From assembly GCF_009737085.1 (NCBI RefSeq), contig NZ_WOVL01000013.1:100697-164696 (forward strand): a DNA stretch of 64,000 bases, in the 5' to 3' direction. Under the pieces are notes generated by a model. That model made no database searches. It was not told the origin of the DNA and saw nothing but the letters and a program-made list of their open reading frames with translations. This DNA is from Paenibacillus sp. NEAU-GSW1. Its GTDB lineage: Bacteria; Bacillota; Bacilli; Paenibacillales; Paenibacillaceae. Positions 1 through 8,959 of the stretch are shown here, piece after piece. A program made the position numbers and the translations under genes. Every line of letters starts with the position of its first letter. The stretch's first letter is position 1.

Positions 1-479
1 GCAGGAAAGGCGCGCTTCAGCATCGAATAAATGCGGACATCGAGAAATTGGCTGACAAAATAGGCGCAGAGGCTGCCGAGCGCAATTTGCGGCAGCAGGC
101 CGAAAATCGTTTGCATCGCCGCTTGCGATTGCTGCGCAAGCTCGTTGCCTGACGGTTCGAACAGAAGCGCCAGCTGCATGATGGCAGTGGATGCGAGCAG
201 GGTGAAGAATCCGAACCAGACCGCTTTTCTGGCGGCTTTCTCGCCATACTTTTCATTCAGCAGATCGGAAGCCAGATAGATGGTTCCATACATCGTATTG
301 CCAAGCGTAATGACGATGCCGAAGGGCATATCGATCGTCTTGACGACCTGAATGTTGGCAAGTACTGTGGCCATTCCGATCCAAGCGTATACGCCGATGC
401 GTCCGAATAGGCGGTACGCCAACAGAAACAGCGAAAAATGAACGAGCATAAAGAGCCCGCCTAACAACAAATTGTACAT
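1..479 (-). CDS. Queuosine precursor transporter, VUT/YhhQ (YpdP-like) family, partial
   Basis: An integral membrane protein thought to import a queuosine precursor (preQ0/preQ1 or queuine) for tRNA modification. The minus frame opens at ATG 479 after an AGGAGG site and stays open to the window edge, so about 159 residues are visible and the C-terminus is missing. The N-terminus is a run of hydrophobic segments, and the stretch VVKTIDMPFGIVITLGNTMY followed by YLASDLLNEKYG is characteristic of the family. A preQ1-I-like riboswitch lies in its leader, which independently supports the queuosine role. The family is clear; the exact substrate is inferred. Confidence 0.85.
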   Translation of the reverse strand, partial: MYNLLLGGLFMLVHFSLFLLAYRLFGRIGVYAWIGMATVLANIQVVKTIDMPFGIVITLGNTMYGTIYLASDLLNEKYGEKAARKAVWFGFFTLLASTAIMQLALLFEPSGNELAQQSQAAMQTIFGLLPQIALGSLCAYFVSQFLDVRIYSMLKRAFP

Positions 480-489
480 ACTAAAAAAG

Positions 490-527
490 CCTCCTAGTTT
501 TGATAACGCGGGAGTTTGCGAACCGCG
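490..527 (-). promoter_or_regulatory. preQ1-I type riboswitch controlling the queuosine transporter
   Basis: Read on the minus strand, a 5-bp stem CGCGG/CCGCG (523-527 with 507-511) encloses a loop beginning TTCGCAAACTC. The A-rich tail TTATCAAAACTAGGAGG then runs straight into the ribosome-binding site (490-495). The GGTTC, CCC and AAAACTA elements match the compact preQ1 class I aptamer. Because the Shine-Dalgarno sequence lies in the tail that forms the second helix of the pseudoknot, translational repression by preQ1 is likely. The second helix was not modelled in detail. Confidence 0.75.
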
Positions 528-680
528 GCGTGCTGCTGTATGATTGAATTTCTGCCTTAGTCATTATAAGTGTTCATATGGACGCTAGCAATAGCGAGAA
601 CGCATCTCTTTCATTAGACATGCAAGCGATGCTACAATGGGTCATTACTTTTTGTTGGTGTAAAGGAGCGAGGGGAACCG

Positions 681-3029
681 ATGGAAGACGAACAGATAAA
701 GGATGAACAACAGCGCGTTGACCGCGTCGTTGAATGGGTAAGCAAACAGATTGACCGTTTGCAGGAGCAATCCGGTTCTGTGCGCAAAGATATCGTCGAT
801 ATTAGACGAGATTTTTGGGACGATGTAACCGTAAACTTTGAGGATTCGTCGGAAGCGGCGGAGACGGCCGCGAGCTTGAAGCAGCAGGCAGAGGTATTGA
901 TCGAACGGGAGCATACGCACGGCCGCGCTGAACGTACGCTCAAGCTGCTGCGCAAGCTGGAGCAATCGCCCTATTTCGGAAGAATTGATTTCATTCCGTC
1001 TTCCGGCAGCGAGCTAGCGGGGGATGTTGAATCCATTTATTTGGGCGTTGGATCGCTTCTCGATGAGAACGGCTCGAATTACTTGGTTTATGACTGGCGG
1101 GCTCCAGTCTCAGGCTTATATTACGACTATTCGCCCGGTCCGGCCGAATACGTTACGCCTGAAGGCAAGATTGAAGGCGAAATGTCGTTGAAGCGGCAAT
1201 TCGTTATTCGCCGCGGGAAAATATCGGCGATGTTTGATACCGGCGTAACGATCGGCGATGAGCTGCTCCAAGAGGTGCTTGGCAAACAATCGGACGCGCA
1301 AATGAAAAGCATCGTCGCGACTATTCAACGAGAGCAAAACCTAATTATCCGAAATGAACGGGCAAAGCTGCTTATCGTGCAAGGCGCGGCAGGAAGCGGG
1401 AAAACCTCGGCTGCCCTGCAGCGCGTCGCTTACTTGCTTTACCGCTATCGGGATACGCTTAGCGCCGACCAAATTTTGCTGTTCTCGCCAAACCCGATGT
1501 TCAACAGCTACGTGTCCACAGTATTGCCCGAGCTGGGAGAGCAAAATATGCAGCAATCGACCTACCAGCAATACGTCGAGTTTCGGCTGGGCCGTCAGTT
1601 CAAGCTGGAGGATCCGTTTGTGCAAATGGAGTATACACTTGGGGCAGTCGGCAATCCGCATTACGACGGACGCATCGCCTCGATTCGGTTTAAATCCACA
1701 GTCGCTTTCATGCGATTGATCGAGCGCTATGCGGCTTCCCTTGGCAATGGCGGGCTGCTCTTCAAAGCGATTAAGTTTCGCGGACGCACGCTCGTTTCGG
1801 CCGATGAAATGCAACGTCAGTATATGAGAATGAATGGTGCGCATTCAGTGCCAAACCGTTTGCGTTCGCTTGCTGAATGGCTGCTCAAGGAGCTGACCCG
1901 ATTAAGCCGCGCAGAACGGCGTAAAAAATGGGTCGAGGACGAAATGGAGCTATTGGATAAGGAAGCGTACATTCATGTCTACAATGAGCTGATGCGCAAA
2001 AATAAATATTCGTCCGATTCATTTGATGATATGGACAAAGAGAAAGAAATGCTGGCGACTTTGATCGTCCAGGAGCGATTCAAACGATTGCGCAGCCGCG
2101 TAAAAAAATTAAACTTTTTCGATATGCCGAGGATGTATCGCGAGCTGTTTCAGGATCGGGAGAATGCGGAACAATTGTACGATGACACACTGCCTGCAGA
2201 TTGGGATGAGATTTGTTCAATTACGCTCGACAAGCTGGATAACGGCGAGATGCCGTACGAGGATGCTACTCCATTCTTATATTTGAAAGAGCTGCTTGAA
2301 GGATTTCACACCAACACGTCGGTGCGCCATTTGTTTATAGACGAGGCGCAGGATTATTCGCCTTTTCAATTCCATTATTTAAAGCAATTGTTCCCTCGCG
2401 CCCGAATGACGGTGCTTGGCGACTTGAATCAATCGATATTTGCCCACGCTACGGCGCAAGACAGCTTCGAGCCGTTGTCGAAGTTGTTCAGCGAGGAGGA
2501 AACAGAGAAGATTGTACTGACGCGCAGCTATCGATCTACAAAGCAAATTGTCGAGTTTACCAGTCTTATGATTGAGGGCGGGGAGCGTATCATTCCATTT
2601 AATCGGAATGGAGAACGTCCGAAAATAACAGAAGCTTCGAATGAAGACGAACTATTTGGCCTTATCGCGGAACGAATAACGGCCTTTAAGCGAGAGGGTG
2701 CGCAATCGATTGCAATCATTTGCAAAACGGCGGAAGAAAGCCAGCGCGCATTCGAGACGATAGCAAAGCTTGAGCCGGAAATCCGGCTCATAGAAAAAGA
2801 AACCGTCACCTTTGAGCAAGGGACGGTTGTCATTCCTTCATATTTGGCTAAAGGCGTTGAATTTGACGCCGTAATTATATTCAATGCGTCCGGCGCAGTA
2901 TATAGTCAGGAAAGCGAGAGAAGGCTGTTTTATACCGCGTGCACACGGGCGATGCATGATTTGCACATTTACCATATTGGCGAAATGACGATGTTTCTTG
3001 ACCGCGCGTTGAGCAAGTTGACCGAATAG
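681..3029 (+). CDS. helD: RNA polymerase recycling motor HelD (UvrD/Rep-type helicase superfamily I)
   Basis: HelD removes stalled RNA polymerase from nucleic acid using ATP. The 782-residue protein has a coiled, charged N-terminal arm (about 1-90) that in the family enters the secondary channel of polymerase. Walker A GAAGSGKT is at about 235, Walker B FIDEAQDY at about 552, then motif III GDLNQSI, TRSYRST, and a C-terminal motif TACTRAMHDL. Length and motif order fit HelD/YvgS rather than a DNA-repair UvrD. ATG 681 follows GGAGCGAGGGG. It is monocistronic and convergent with the downstream regulator. Confidence 0.9.
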   Translation: MEDEQIKDEQQRVDRVVEWVSKQIDRLQEQSGSVRKDIVDIRRDFWDDVTVNFEDSSEAAETAASLKQQAEVLIEREHTHGRAERTLKLLRKLEQSPYFGRIDFIPSSGSELAGDVESIYLGVGSLLDENGSNYLVYDWRAPVSGLYYDYSPGPAEYVTPEGKIEGEMSLKRQFVIRRGKISAMFDTGVTIGDELLQEVLGKQSDAQMKSIVATIQREQNLIIRNERAKLLIVQGAAGSGKTSAALQRVAYLLYRYRDTLSADQILLFSPNPMFNSYVSTVLPELGEQNMQQSTYQQYVEFRLGRQFKLEDPFVQMEYTLGAVGNPHYDGRIASIRFKSTVAFMRLIERYAASLGNGGLLFKAIKFRGRTLVSADEMQRQYMRMNGAHSVPNRLRSLAEWLLKELTRLSRAERRKKWVEDEMELLDKEAYIHVYNELMRKNKYSSDSFDDMDKEKEMLATLIVQERFKRLRSRVKKLNFFDMPRMYRELFQDRENAEQLYDDTLPADWDEICSITLDKLDNGEMPYEDATPFLYLKELLEGFHTNTSVRHLFIDEAQDYSPFQFHYLKQLFPRARMTVLGDLNQSIFAHATAQDSFEPLSKLFSEEETEKIVLTRSYRSTKQIVEFTSLMIEGGERIIPFNRNGERPKITEASNEDELFGLIAERITAFKREGAQSIAIICKTAEESQRAFETIAKLEPEIRLIEKETVTFEQGTVVIPSYLAKGVEFDAVIIFNASGAVYSQESERRLFYTACTRAMHDLHIYHIGEMTMFLDRALSKLTE

Positions 3030-3065
3030 CGATGTTTGCTGGAGCGGGAAGGGCGCTTGCTGTGC

Positions 3066-3986
3066 TCAGCGTCCTTTCCGGACCTCCGGCCAAATCTCGG
3101 ATACTTCTACTTTTAGTTCGGATGCGATCAATTCAGCCGTCAATCGTTGCGGCATGGCGATTTTGCCGTTTCTAAGCTTGGAAATGGTCTGCAAAGAAAT
3201 ATGAGTGGCTGCCGACAGCTGATTGGCGCTCATATCCCGTTTCGCCATCCATATTTTGAGCCGCATGGCAGAATCGATCGTGTCGTTGACCGGAAGCAGG
3301 TCCCATATAACGAAAGCATATTCTTTAATTTTACCGAACCCGTCAAAGATCGGCATAAACGTCAGCGTGACTTCCAGCTCGACTCCGCTTAGCTTGCTGG
3401 TCCTCACCTTAATGTCATTCATTTTTTTGAATTTTCCCGATGCTTCAAGCGCCTCGTTAATCCGCTTATATTCCGTTTCCGAAATAAACTGCAGGAAATT
3501 CTCATCCTCGAGTCTTTGATCCGGAACAAACAGCATCGGAGCGTAAAAATCTCTCAAAAACCGAATGTGAAAGGTAGAATCGACAATTCCGCTGATAAGC
3601 ACCTTGTTCCGTTCATATTGTTCCTCAATCCACCGTTTGGCGCTTAGGTCCTCAATGAGCGCCAGCGCAAGCGTCCCTTCTTCTCCACAATCGCTTTGGA
3701 TTGCTTTATGCTCGATTTGAATAGGCTTTCTGCGTTTCCGTTTTGTATGGAGGAAGGTTTCCCTTATATAATTTCGCGATGCCGAGTTTGCGGAATATTG
3801 CTCGATGATGCCGTTTACCGGACGGCCTCTTAAATGCTCGGTCGTGTAGCCAGTCAGTTGACTGAAAGCTTGATTGGCTTCCAAAATCGTTGCGGAATCT
3901 CTGATGACTCGAATGACGGCCATAGGCTGATCCAGCAGTGAGAAAATATGTTGATAAAGTGTCAAGTGCGCTGTCCCCCTATGCAT
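3066..3986 (-). CDS. PAS domain plus helix-turn-helix transcriptional regulator
   Basis: A 306-residue protein with an N-terminal PAS fold at about 10-120 (ILEANQAFSQLTGYTTEHLRG is typical of the PAS core), a second PAS-like sensor segment around 140-230, and a C-terminal Xre-type HTH at about 243-300 containing MSANQLSAATHISLQTISKL. It is probably a cytoplasmic, ligand- or redox-sensing DNA-binding protein; ligand and targets cannot be told from the sequence. No sigma-54 ATPase or kinase domain is present. It converges on helD with only 36 bp between the stops, and no partner gene is adjacent. Confidence 0.75.
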   Translation of the reverse strand: MHRGTAHLTLYQHIFSLLDQPMAVIRVIRDSATILEANQAFSQLTGYTTEHLRGRPVNGIIEQYSANSASRNYIRETFLHTKRKRRKPIQIEHKAIQSDCGEEGTLALALIEDLSAKRWIEEQYERNKVLISGIVDSTFHIRFLRDFYAPMLFVPDQRLEDENFLQFISETEYKRINEALEASGKFKKMNDIKVRTSKLSGVELEVTLTFMPIFDGFGKIKEYAFVIWDLLPVNDTIDSAMRLKIWMAKRDMSANQLSAATHISLQTISKLRNGKIAMPQRLTAELIASELKVEVSEIWPEVRKGR

Positions 3987-4182
3987 ACTTTATTACAAAT
4001 GAAGTATAAGAGAAGTTGCGAGCTTACACAAGTTTCATCAAATTTTTAGCCGCTTTAACAGGAATTTCTAGTTATTTGTTTAATTAATTAAACTTAGGAG
4101 CATAAGAGGCATGATGGGGAAGGCTGAATAGCTGTTTTAGGCATAAAGCCGTATAGATTCCCATTCTGCACGCTTTATTTCC

Positions 4183-4250
4183 TAAGGATATCCTTATATC
4201 CTTATATTAAAATATAAGATGGTATAAGTCTCTTCTTATACTGCTTATAT
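4183..4250. repeat. Cluster of AT-rich palindromes upstream of the Cys/His protein
   Basis: Three perfect inverted repeats follow one another: TAAGGATATCCTTA (4183-4196), CTTATATT-AA-AATATAAG (4201-4218) and GTATAAG-N6-CTTATAC (4222-4241), then a further CTTATAT (4244-4250). All share a CTTATA/TATAAG half-site. The spacing suggests multiple binding sites for one dimeric regulator, or a folded leader RNA, ahead of the gene at 4290. The rest of the 303-bp gap (3987-4182) shows nothing recognisable. Confidence 0.6.
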
Positions 4251-4289
4251 AACTAGGTTATTGCAGAAAGAGCAGGGGGGCAGTACATC

Positions 4290-4529
4290 ATGGAATTATG
4301 CAGCGTAGATAATTGCAATAAACCGATTAAAGCAAAGCAGCTATGTTCGATGCATCACCAACGATTACTCAGGCACGGCGATCCGATGATCGTTAGACCT
4401 AGAAAGGAGCGGAAAATCGAAAATTGCAAGTGGGTTTGCTGCAAGAATACAGCTGAAACGAAGGGCTATTGCTCCAAGCACTATTACATTCAGCGAGTGA
4501 TGGCGAAAAACAAAGGGATTATGACGTAA
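4290..4529 (+). CDS. Small Cys/His-rich protein with two zinc-finger-like units
   Basis: A 79-residue basic protein. Two similar Cys/His units are visible: CSVDNC...QLCSMHH near residues 4-22, followed by RLLRHGDP, and CKWVCC...GYCSKHY near 47-65. The LCSMHHQRLLRHGDP block resembles the metal-binding leader of HNH-type and phage DNA-binding proteins, but no HNH nuclease motif is present. Probably a zinc-binding, nucleic-acid-associated protein; function unknown. The start at 4290 follows AGCAGGGGGG. It stands alone, preceded by a palindrome cluster and followed by the glycogen operon. Confidence 0.6.
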   Translation: MELCSVDNCNKPIKAKQLCSMHHQRLLRHGDPMIVRPRKERKIENCKWVCCKNTAETKGYCSKHYYIQRVMAKNKGIMT

Positions 4530-4543
4530 GATTATGTGACATG

Positions 4544-4572
4544 CTTTGAAAATTAGGTGTCATTTTTCAAAG
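4544..4572. promoter_or_regulatory. Inverted repeat just upstream of the glgB -10 region
   Basis: Perfect 9-bp arms CTTTGAAAA (4544-4552) and TTTTCAAAG (4564-4572) with an 11-nt spacer. A TATACT -10-like hexamer follows at 4580-4585. The repeat could be an operator for the glycogen operon or a weak terminator for the preceding small gene; there is no clean T-run after it. Confidence 0.45.
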
Positions 4573-4659
4573 ATTGCTGTATACTATAGTCAATCGCATC
4601 ATAGCAACGTCTGAACCAGCATCTGCGGAACCGAACACACTGCGGAGGTGAACGTCCTA

Positions 4660-6570
4660 TTGATTGAAACGGCGATTTACGGTTTGTCTTTGAACGATTT
4701 ATATTTGTTTAACGAGGGCAGCGCCTACCACAGCTATCGCTATATGGGCGCGCATCCGATGAAGCATGACGGCGTCCATGGCGTTCGTTTTGCAGTCTGG
4801 GCACCTAACGCGGCTATGGTCCGTGTAGTTGGAAGCTTCAATGACTGGAACGGCGCCGGCCATGCGATGGAATCGGTAGGCAGCACGGGCGTTTGGGCCG
4901 CTTTTATCCCCGGAATTGGCGAAGGCGATATCTACAAATACGAAATTATCGAGCGGTCCGGCAATCGGTTGTTGAAGGCTGATCCGTACGCCTTTCTGGC
5001 GGAACGACGGCCGCTGACAGCCTCAGTAATAACCGAATTGAACGGTTATCCATGGCGCGACGAGCGCTGGATCAAACACAAGAAAGTAAAACCCCCCTAT
5101 ACGAATCCGTTGCTCATTTATGAGGTGCACGCAGGCTCATGGAAAATAAAGGGCAAAGAGATTTTTCTCACCTATGACGAAATGTCGGCAGAGCTCGTTC
5201 CTTATGCGGCTGAAATGGGTTATACGCATATTGAAATGATGCCGCTCTCCGAACACCCCTTTGATAAGTCATGGGGTTATCAAATAACTGGTTTTTATGC
5301 GCCGACCAGCAGATACGGCCACCCGAAGCAGCTCATGCACTTTATTGACTGCTGTCACGAACGGGGAATTGGCGTCATCCTGGATTGGGTGCCCGGCCAT
5401 TTCTGCCGCGATGATCACGGCTTGAGGCTGTTCGACGGGACGCCTATTTTTGAAGGGCCGGACGAGAAGCTTGCGGATAAACCGCTTTGGGGAACGCTCG
5501 CATTTGATTTCGCTAAGAACGAAGTGGTCAGCTTTCTCATTTCGAATGCCATCTACTGGATGGATATGTACCACTTTGACGGTTTGCGGGTAGATGCTGT
5601 GGCAAGCATGATTAATCTGCATATGGATAAACCCCGCGATAAATATACGTGGAACAAACTTGGCGGCATCGATAATTTGGATGCGCTGAAGTTTTTGAAA
5701 CGATTGAACGAAACGATTTTTCACTATTACCCCGACACACTTATGCTGGCAGAAGATTCTTCCGCTTGGCCCGCAGTTACCTCTCCTACATACCTAGGCG
5801 GGCTAGGATTTAATTACAAATGGAATATGGGCTGGATGAATGACACGCTTCGCTATATGTCCTATGATCCGGCTGACCGCAAGCACTACCACCACCTACT
5901 AACGTTCTCGCTACTATACGCTTTCTCTGAAAATTATTTGCTCCCGCTTTCGCATGACGAAGTCGTTCACGGCAAACGATCGTTGCTGAACAAAATGCCT
6001 GGAAGCTATGAAGAAAAATTTGCCGGGCTTCGCCTATTCTATGGATTCTGGATGTCGCATCCAGGCAAAAAGCTGCTGTTTATGGGCAGCGAATGGGGAC
6101 AATTCGACGAGTGGAAGGATACGGAGCAGCTCGATTGGATGCTGCTTGACTACGATCTCCACGGCAAAACACAGCATTTTGTCAAAACGTTGAATCATGT
6201 TTATTTAAACGAACCGTCTTTGTGGGAAAAAGACAGCGATCCTTCCGGATTTAGATGGATTGATGTTCATAATGCCGAGCAATCCGTCATATCTTTTATT
6301 CGCTGCGGAACGAAGGCGTTTACCGTATTTGTCGCTAATTTTTCACGAGAATCGTTCTCGAATTTTCGAATCGGCGTGCCTCAGCAGGGCGGTTATCGCT
6401 CGCTTATCAATAGCAATGACGCACGGTTCGGAGGCTATGGCAACAACCAGGATTCGCTATGCATCGTAAGCGAGAATGTAGCTTGGCACGGCTTCAACCA
6501 AAGCATATCATTGCATCTTCCCCCTCTTTCCTTCCAATTGCTGACCTATATAACGGGGGAAACACATTAA
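4660..6570 (+). CDS. glgB: 1,4-alpha-glucan branching enzyme
   Basis: Introduces alpha-1,6 branches into glycogen. About 636 residues: an N-terminal CBM48-like domain ([22 protein letters not shown]), then a GH13 barrel with DGLRVDAV (nucleophile Asp about 312), [10 protein letters not shown] (acid/base Glu about 365) and [12 protein letters not shown] (third acid), and a C-terminal all-beta domain. TTG 4660 is preferred over an in-frame GTG at 4648 because GGAGG (4644-4648) overlaps the GTG and lies 11 nt before the TTG. First gene of glgB-C-D-A-GH15; glgC follows after 15 bp. Confidence 0.95.
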   Translation: MIETAIYGLSLNDLYLFNEGSAYHSYRYMGAHPMKHDGVHGVRFAVWAPNAAMVRVVGSFNDWNGAGHAMESVGSTGVWAAFIPGIGEGDIYKYEIIERSGNRLLKADPYAFLAERRPLTASVITELNGYPWRDERWIKHKKVKPPYTNPLLIYEVHAGSWKIKGKEIFLTYDEMSAELVPYAAEMGYTHIEMMPLSEHPFDKSWGYQITGFYAPTSRYGHPKQLMHFIDCCHERGIGVILDWVPGHFCRDDHGLRLFDGTPIFEGPDEKLADKPLWGTLAFDFAKNEVVSFLISNAIYWMDMYHFDGLRVDAVASMINLHMDKPRDKYTWNKLGGIDNLDALKFLKRLNETIFHYYPDTLMLAEDSSAWPAVTSPTYLGGLGFNYKWNMGWMNDTLRYMSYDPADRKHYHHLLTFSLLYAFSENYLLPLSHDEVVHGKRSLLNKMPGSYEEKFAGLRLFYGFWMSHPGKKLLFMGSEWGQFDEWKDTEQLDWMLLDYDLHGKTQHFVKTLNHVYLNEPSLWEKDSDPSGFRWIDVHNAEQSVISFIRCGTKAFTVFVANFSRESFSNFRIGVPQQGGYRSLINSNDARFGGYGNNQDSLCIVSENVAWHGFNQSISLHLPPLSFQLLTYITGETH

Positions 6571-6585
6571 GAAGGAGTTGGTTCC

Positions 6586-7752
6586 ATGGGCCGTAAAGAA
6601 ATGATTGCCATGCTATTAGCAGGAGGAGAAGGCAAAAGACTTGGGGTGTTGACGAAGGATCTCGCCAAGCCCGCAGTATATTTCGGCGGAAAGTATCGCA
6701 TTATTGATTTCACACTGAGCAATTGCGCGCATTCCGGCATTGATACGGTCGGCGTTTTGACGCAATATCAGCCGCTCGAGCTGAATCGATATCTAGGCAT
6801 CGGCACGCCTTGGGGACTGGACCGCAAGGACGGCGGGATGGCTATATTGCCCCCTTATGTGAAACAAAAGGGCGGCGTTTGGTATACCGGAACTGCCAAT
6901 GCCATCTATCAAAATATGGCGTTCATCGAAAGGTATAACCCGAACTATGTGCTCGTTATTTCGGGCGACCATATTTATAAAATGGACTATGATCTGATGC
7001 TGCAGCATCATAAGCGCAGCGGCGCGGATTTGACTATAGCAGGTATTGAAGTGGACTGGAAAGAAGCGAGCCGATTCGGCGTCATGCATGTAGATGACGA
7101 GGATCGCATTACGGCATTTGAAGAAAAACCGAAAACGCCGACGAGCAATATCGCTTCAATGGGCGTTTATATTTTCTCATGGCCGGTACTGCAAAAGTAT
7201 TTGGTTTATGATGAAGCGAATCGCAGCTCCAATCATGATTTCGGCAAAGACGTTATTCCGGCGATGATGAGAGACGGCCTTCATCTAAACTGCTATTCGT
7301 TCCGCGGCTATTGGAAGGATGTCGGCACAATCGAAAGCTTATGGGAAGCGAACATGGATCTGCTTGCCGATGAGCCGTCGCTCGATTTATCCGACTCGAA
7401 GTGGCGCATTTACTCGGTTAGTCCGAATCGTCCGGCGCAATATATTGCTCCGGAAGCGGAGCTGAGTGCGTCGATGGTGACGGAGGGCTGCGTCGTTGAA
7501 GGCAGCATTAACCGTTCTGTACTGTTCTATGGCGTTCATTCCGGCAAAAACAGTGAAATCAGCGAATCTGTCGTTATGCCGAACGTTAGAATCGGCAAGG
7601 GATCTCGGATTTACCGGGCTATTATCGGCGAAGGCGCGGTCATCGAGGACGGCGTCACCATCGGCAATCCGGATGATGATGCGATAACGGTTGTCGCGGT
7701 GGGGGAGTTTGTCGGGAATGACCATATGCTGCTGGAGGTGGAGCCATCATGA
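6586..7752 (+). CDS. glgC: Glucose-1-phosphate adenylyltransferase, catalytic subunit
   Basis: Makes ADP-glucose from ATP and glucose-1-phosphate, the committed step of bacterial glycogen synthesis. 388 residues with the nucleotidyltransferase signature [21 protein letters not shown] (residues 10-30), the substrate region around [10 protein letters not shown], and a C-terminal left-handed beta-helix. It starts at ATG 6586 after AAGGAG and overlaps glgD by 4 bp (ATGA), so the two subunits are probably translationally coupled. The GGEGKRL loop is intact here and absent in the partner, so this is the active subunit. Confidence 0.95.
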   Translation: MGRKEMIAMLLAGGEGKRLGVLTKDLAKPAVYFGGKYRIIDFTLSNCAHSGIDTVGVLTQYQPLELNRYLGIGTPWGLDRKDGGMAILPPYVKQKGGVWYTGTANAIYQNMAFIERYNPNYVLVISGDHIYKMDYDLMLQHHKRSGADLTIAGIEVDWKEASRFGVMHVDDEDRITAFEEKPKTPTSNIASMGVYIFSWPVLQKYLVYDEANRSSNHDFGKDVIPAMMRDGLHLNCYSFRGYWKDVGTIESLWEANMDLLADEPSLDLSDSKWRIYSVSPNRPAQYIAPEAELSASMVTEGCVVEGSINRSVLFYGVHSGKNSEISESVVMPNVRIGKGSRIYRAIIGEGAVIEDGVTIGNPDDDAITVVAVGEFVGNDHMLLEVEPS

Positions 7753-8861
7753 AGGATCGTGTAATGGGCGTTATAAACTTGATTCACGAAACGGACGAAT
7801 TAGAAAAGCTAACGCAAAATCGCTGCTTGGCGACGGTGCCTTTCGGCGCCCGTTATCGATTGATCGACTTCGCATTGTCTAGTCTTGTCAACTCCGGTAT
7901 ACATAAAGTGGCGGTATTCGCCCATACCAAATATCGGTCGCTTATGGATCATGTCGGATCGGGAAGCCACTGGGATTTGAACAATCGCCAAAGCGGTTTG
8001 TTCCTGCTGCCTCCGGCTACTGATGATATTCAAGAGATGAGCCGCGGCGATCTGTATCATTTCTATCAGCACCGGGACTATTTCAATCGTTCGACGCTGG
8101 AATATGTCGTCATCACACGCAGCCACATGGTATCCAACGTAGATTTCAGGCCGATTATCGCCTATCACGAGGAGCGTGAAGCGGACATCACCGTCATCTG
8201 CAAGGAGCAGGCGAACCAGCTGCTTGGCAAAGCCCGAAAGGTGAAGATGGATGATGACGGGCGGATTACGGCGATACAAGATCATTACGGCCGCATGCTC
8301 AGCAATTTGATTTCGATGGAAATGTACATTATGCGGAAGGATTTTCTGATGGAGCTCGTCGAGACTTCGCTGGCGCAAGGGCAGGATCATTTCGTCCGCC
8401 ATGCAATCTTCTCTCGAATCGATAAGCTCCGCATTTACGGCTATAAGCACGAGGGCTACTTGAGCGTAGTAAATACAATTGAGAGCTACTTCGAGGCCAA
8501 CATGAGCCTGCTTCAGCCGGAGGTATGGCGCGAGCTGTTCTTCCAGCCAGGCACTGTGTTTACGAAAGGCAAGGATGAGCCGCCTGCCCGTTACATCGGC
8601 AATGCGAAGGTTACGAATTCGCTTGTCGCTAACGGCTGCCGAATCGAGGGAACGGTGGAGAACAGCATCATTTTCCGCGGAGTCCATATTCGCAAAGGAG
8701 CGATCGTCCGAAACAGCATTATTATGCAGAACGGCGATATCGGAGAGAACAGCTTGATTCAGAACAGCATTCTCGATAAAGACGTAACGGTTAACAGCGA
8801 ACGCGACATTCGCGGAACGACGGAAAGTCCTTTTTTGGCGGGAAAAAGAAAAATAATTTAA
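7749..8861 (+). CDS. glgD: Glucose-1-phosphate adenylyltransferase, regulatory-type subunit GlgD
   Basis: A 370-residue paralogue of GlgC that forms mixed complexes with it in Firmicutes and modulates activity. The fold is retained ([21 protein letters not shown]-terminal hexapeptide beta-helix [20 protein letters not shown]). The N-terminal glycine-rich pyrophosphorylase loop is replaced by an unrelated stretch ([15 protein letters not shown]), which is the usual sign of a non-catalytic GlgD. Overlaps glgC by 4 bp. The 98-bp gap to glgA is unusual in this tight operon and is filled by a tandem palindromic repeat. Confidence 0.93.
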   Translation: MKDRVMGVINLIHETDELEKLTQNRCLATVPFGARYRLIDFALSSLVNSGIHKVAVFAHTKYRSLMDHVGSGSHWDLNNRQSGLFLLPPATDDIQEMSRGDLYHFYQHRDYFNRSTLEYVVITRSHMVSNVDFRPIIAYHEEREADITVICKEQANQLLGKARKVKMDDDGRITAIQDHYGRMLSNLISMEMYIMRKDFLMELVETSLAQGQDHFVRHAIFSRIDKLRIYGYKHEGYLSVVNTIESYFEANMSLLQPEVWRELFFQPGTVFTKGKDEPPARYIGNAKVTNSLVANGCRIEGTVENSIIFRGVHIRKGAIVRNSIIMQNGDIGENSLIQNSILDKDVTVNSERDIRGTTESPFLAGKRKII

Positions 8862-8868
8862 TGGATTT

Positions 8869-8946
8869 GGAGTGACTTTGAGCTCCGCTCAAAGATCCTG
8901 ATGTCGCAACGGAGTGACTTTGAGCTCCGCTCAAAGATCCTGATGT
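8869..8946 (+). repeat. Tandem pair of 36-bp palindromic repeats (GAGCTCCGCTC family)
   Basis: Two identical 36-bp copies at 8869-8904 and 8911-8946 (42-bp period). Each begins GGAGTGA, contains an 8-bp stem CTTTGAGC-TCC-GCTCAAAG, and ends ATCCTGATGT. The second copy stops one base before the glgA ribosome-binding site AAGGAGGG (8947-8954). Related copies occur at 49.6-49.7 kb. Confidence 0.9.
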
Positions 8947-8959
8947 AAGGAGGGAACCG

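Noticed and set aside
645..965. Minus-strand open frames over the start of helD
   Set aside because: Shadows of the helD coding frame with no ribosome site or domain.
3030..3065. Possible terminator between helD and the PAS-HTH gene
   Set aside because: GGAAGGGCGC and GCGTCCTTTCC pair imperfectly and no T-run follows, so support is too weak.
7809..8687. 292-codon minus-strand frame opposite glgD
   Set aside because: Lies wholly within glgD, lacks a start site and has shadow-type composition.
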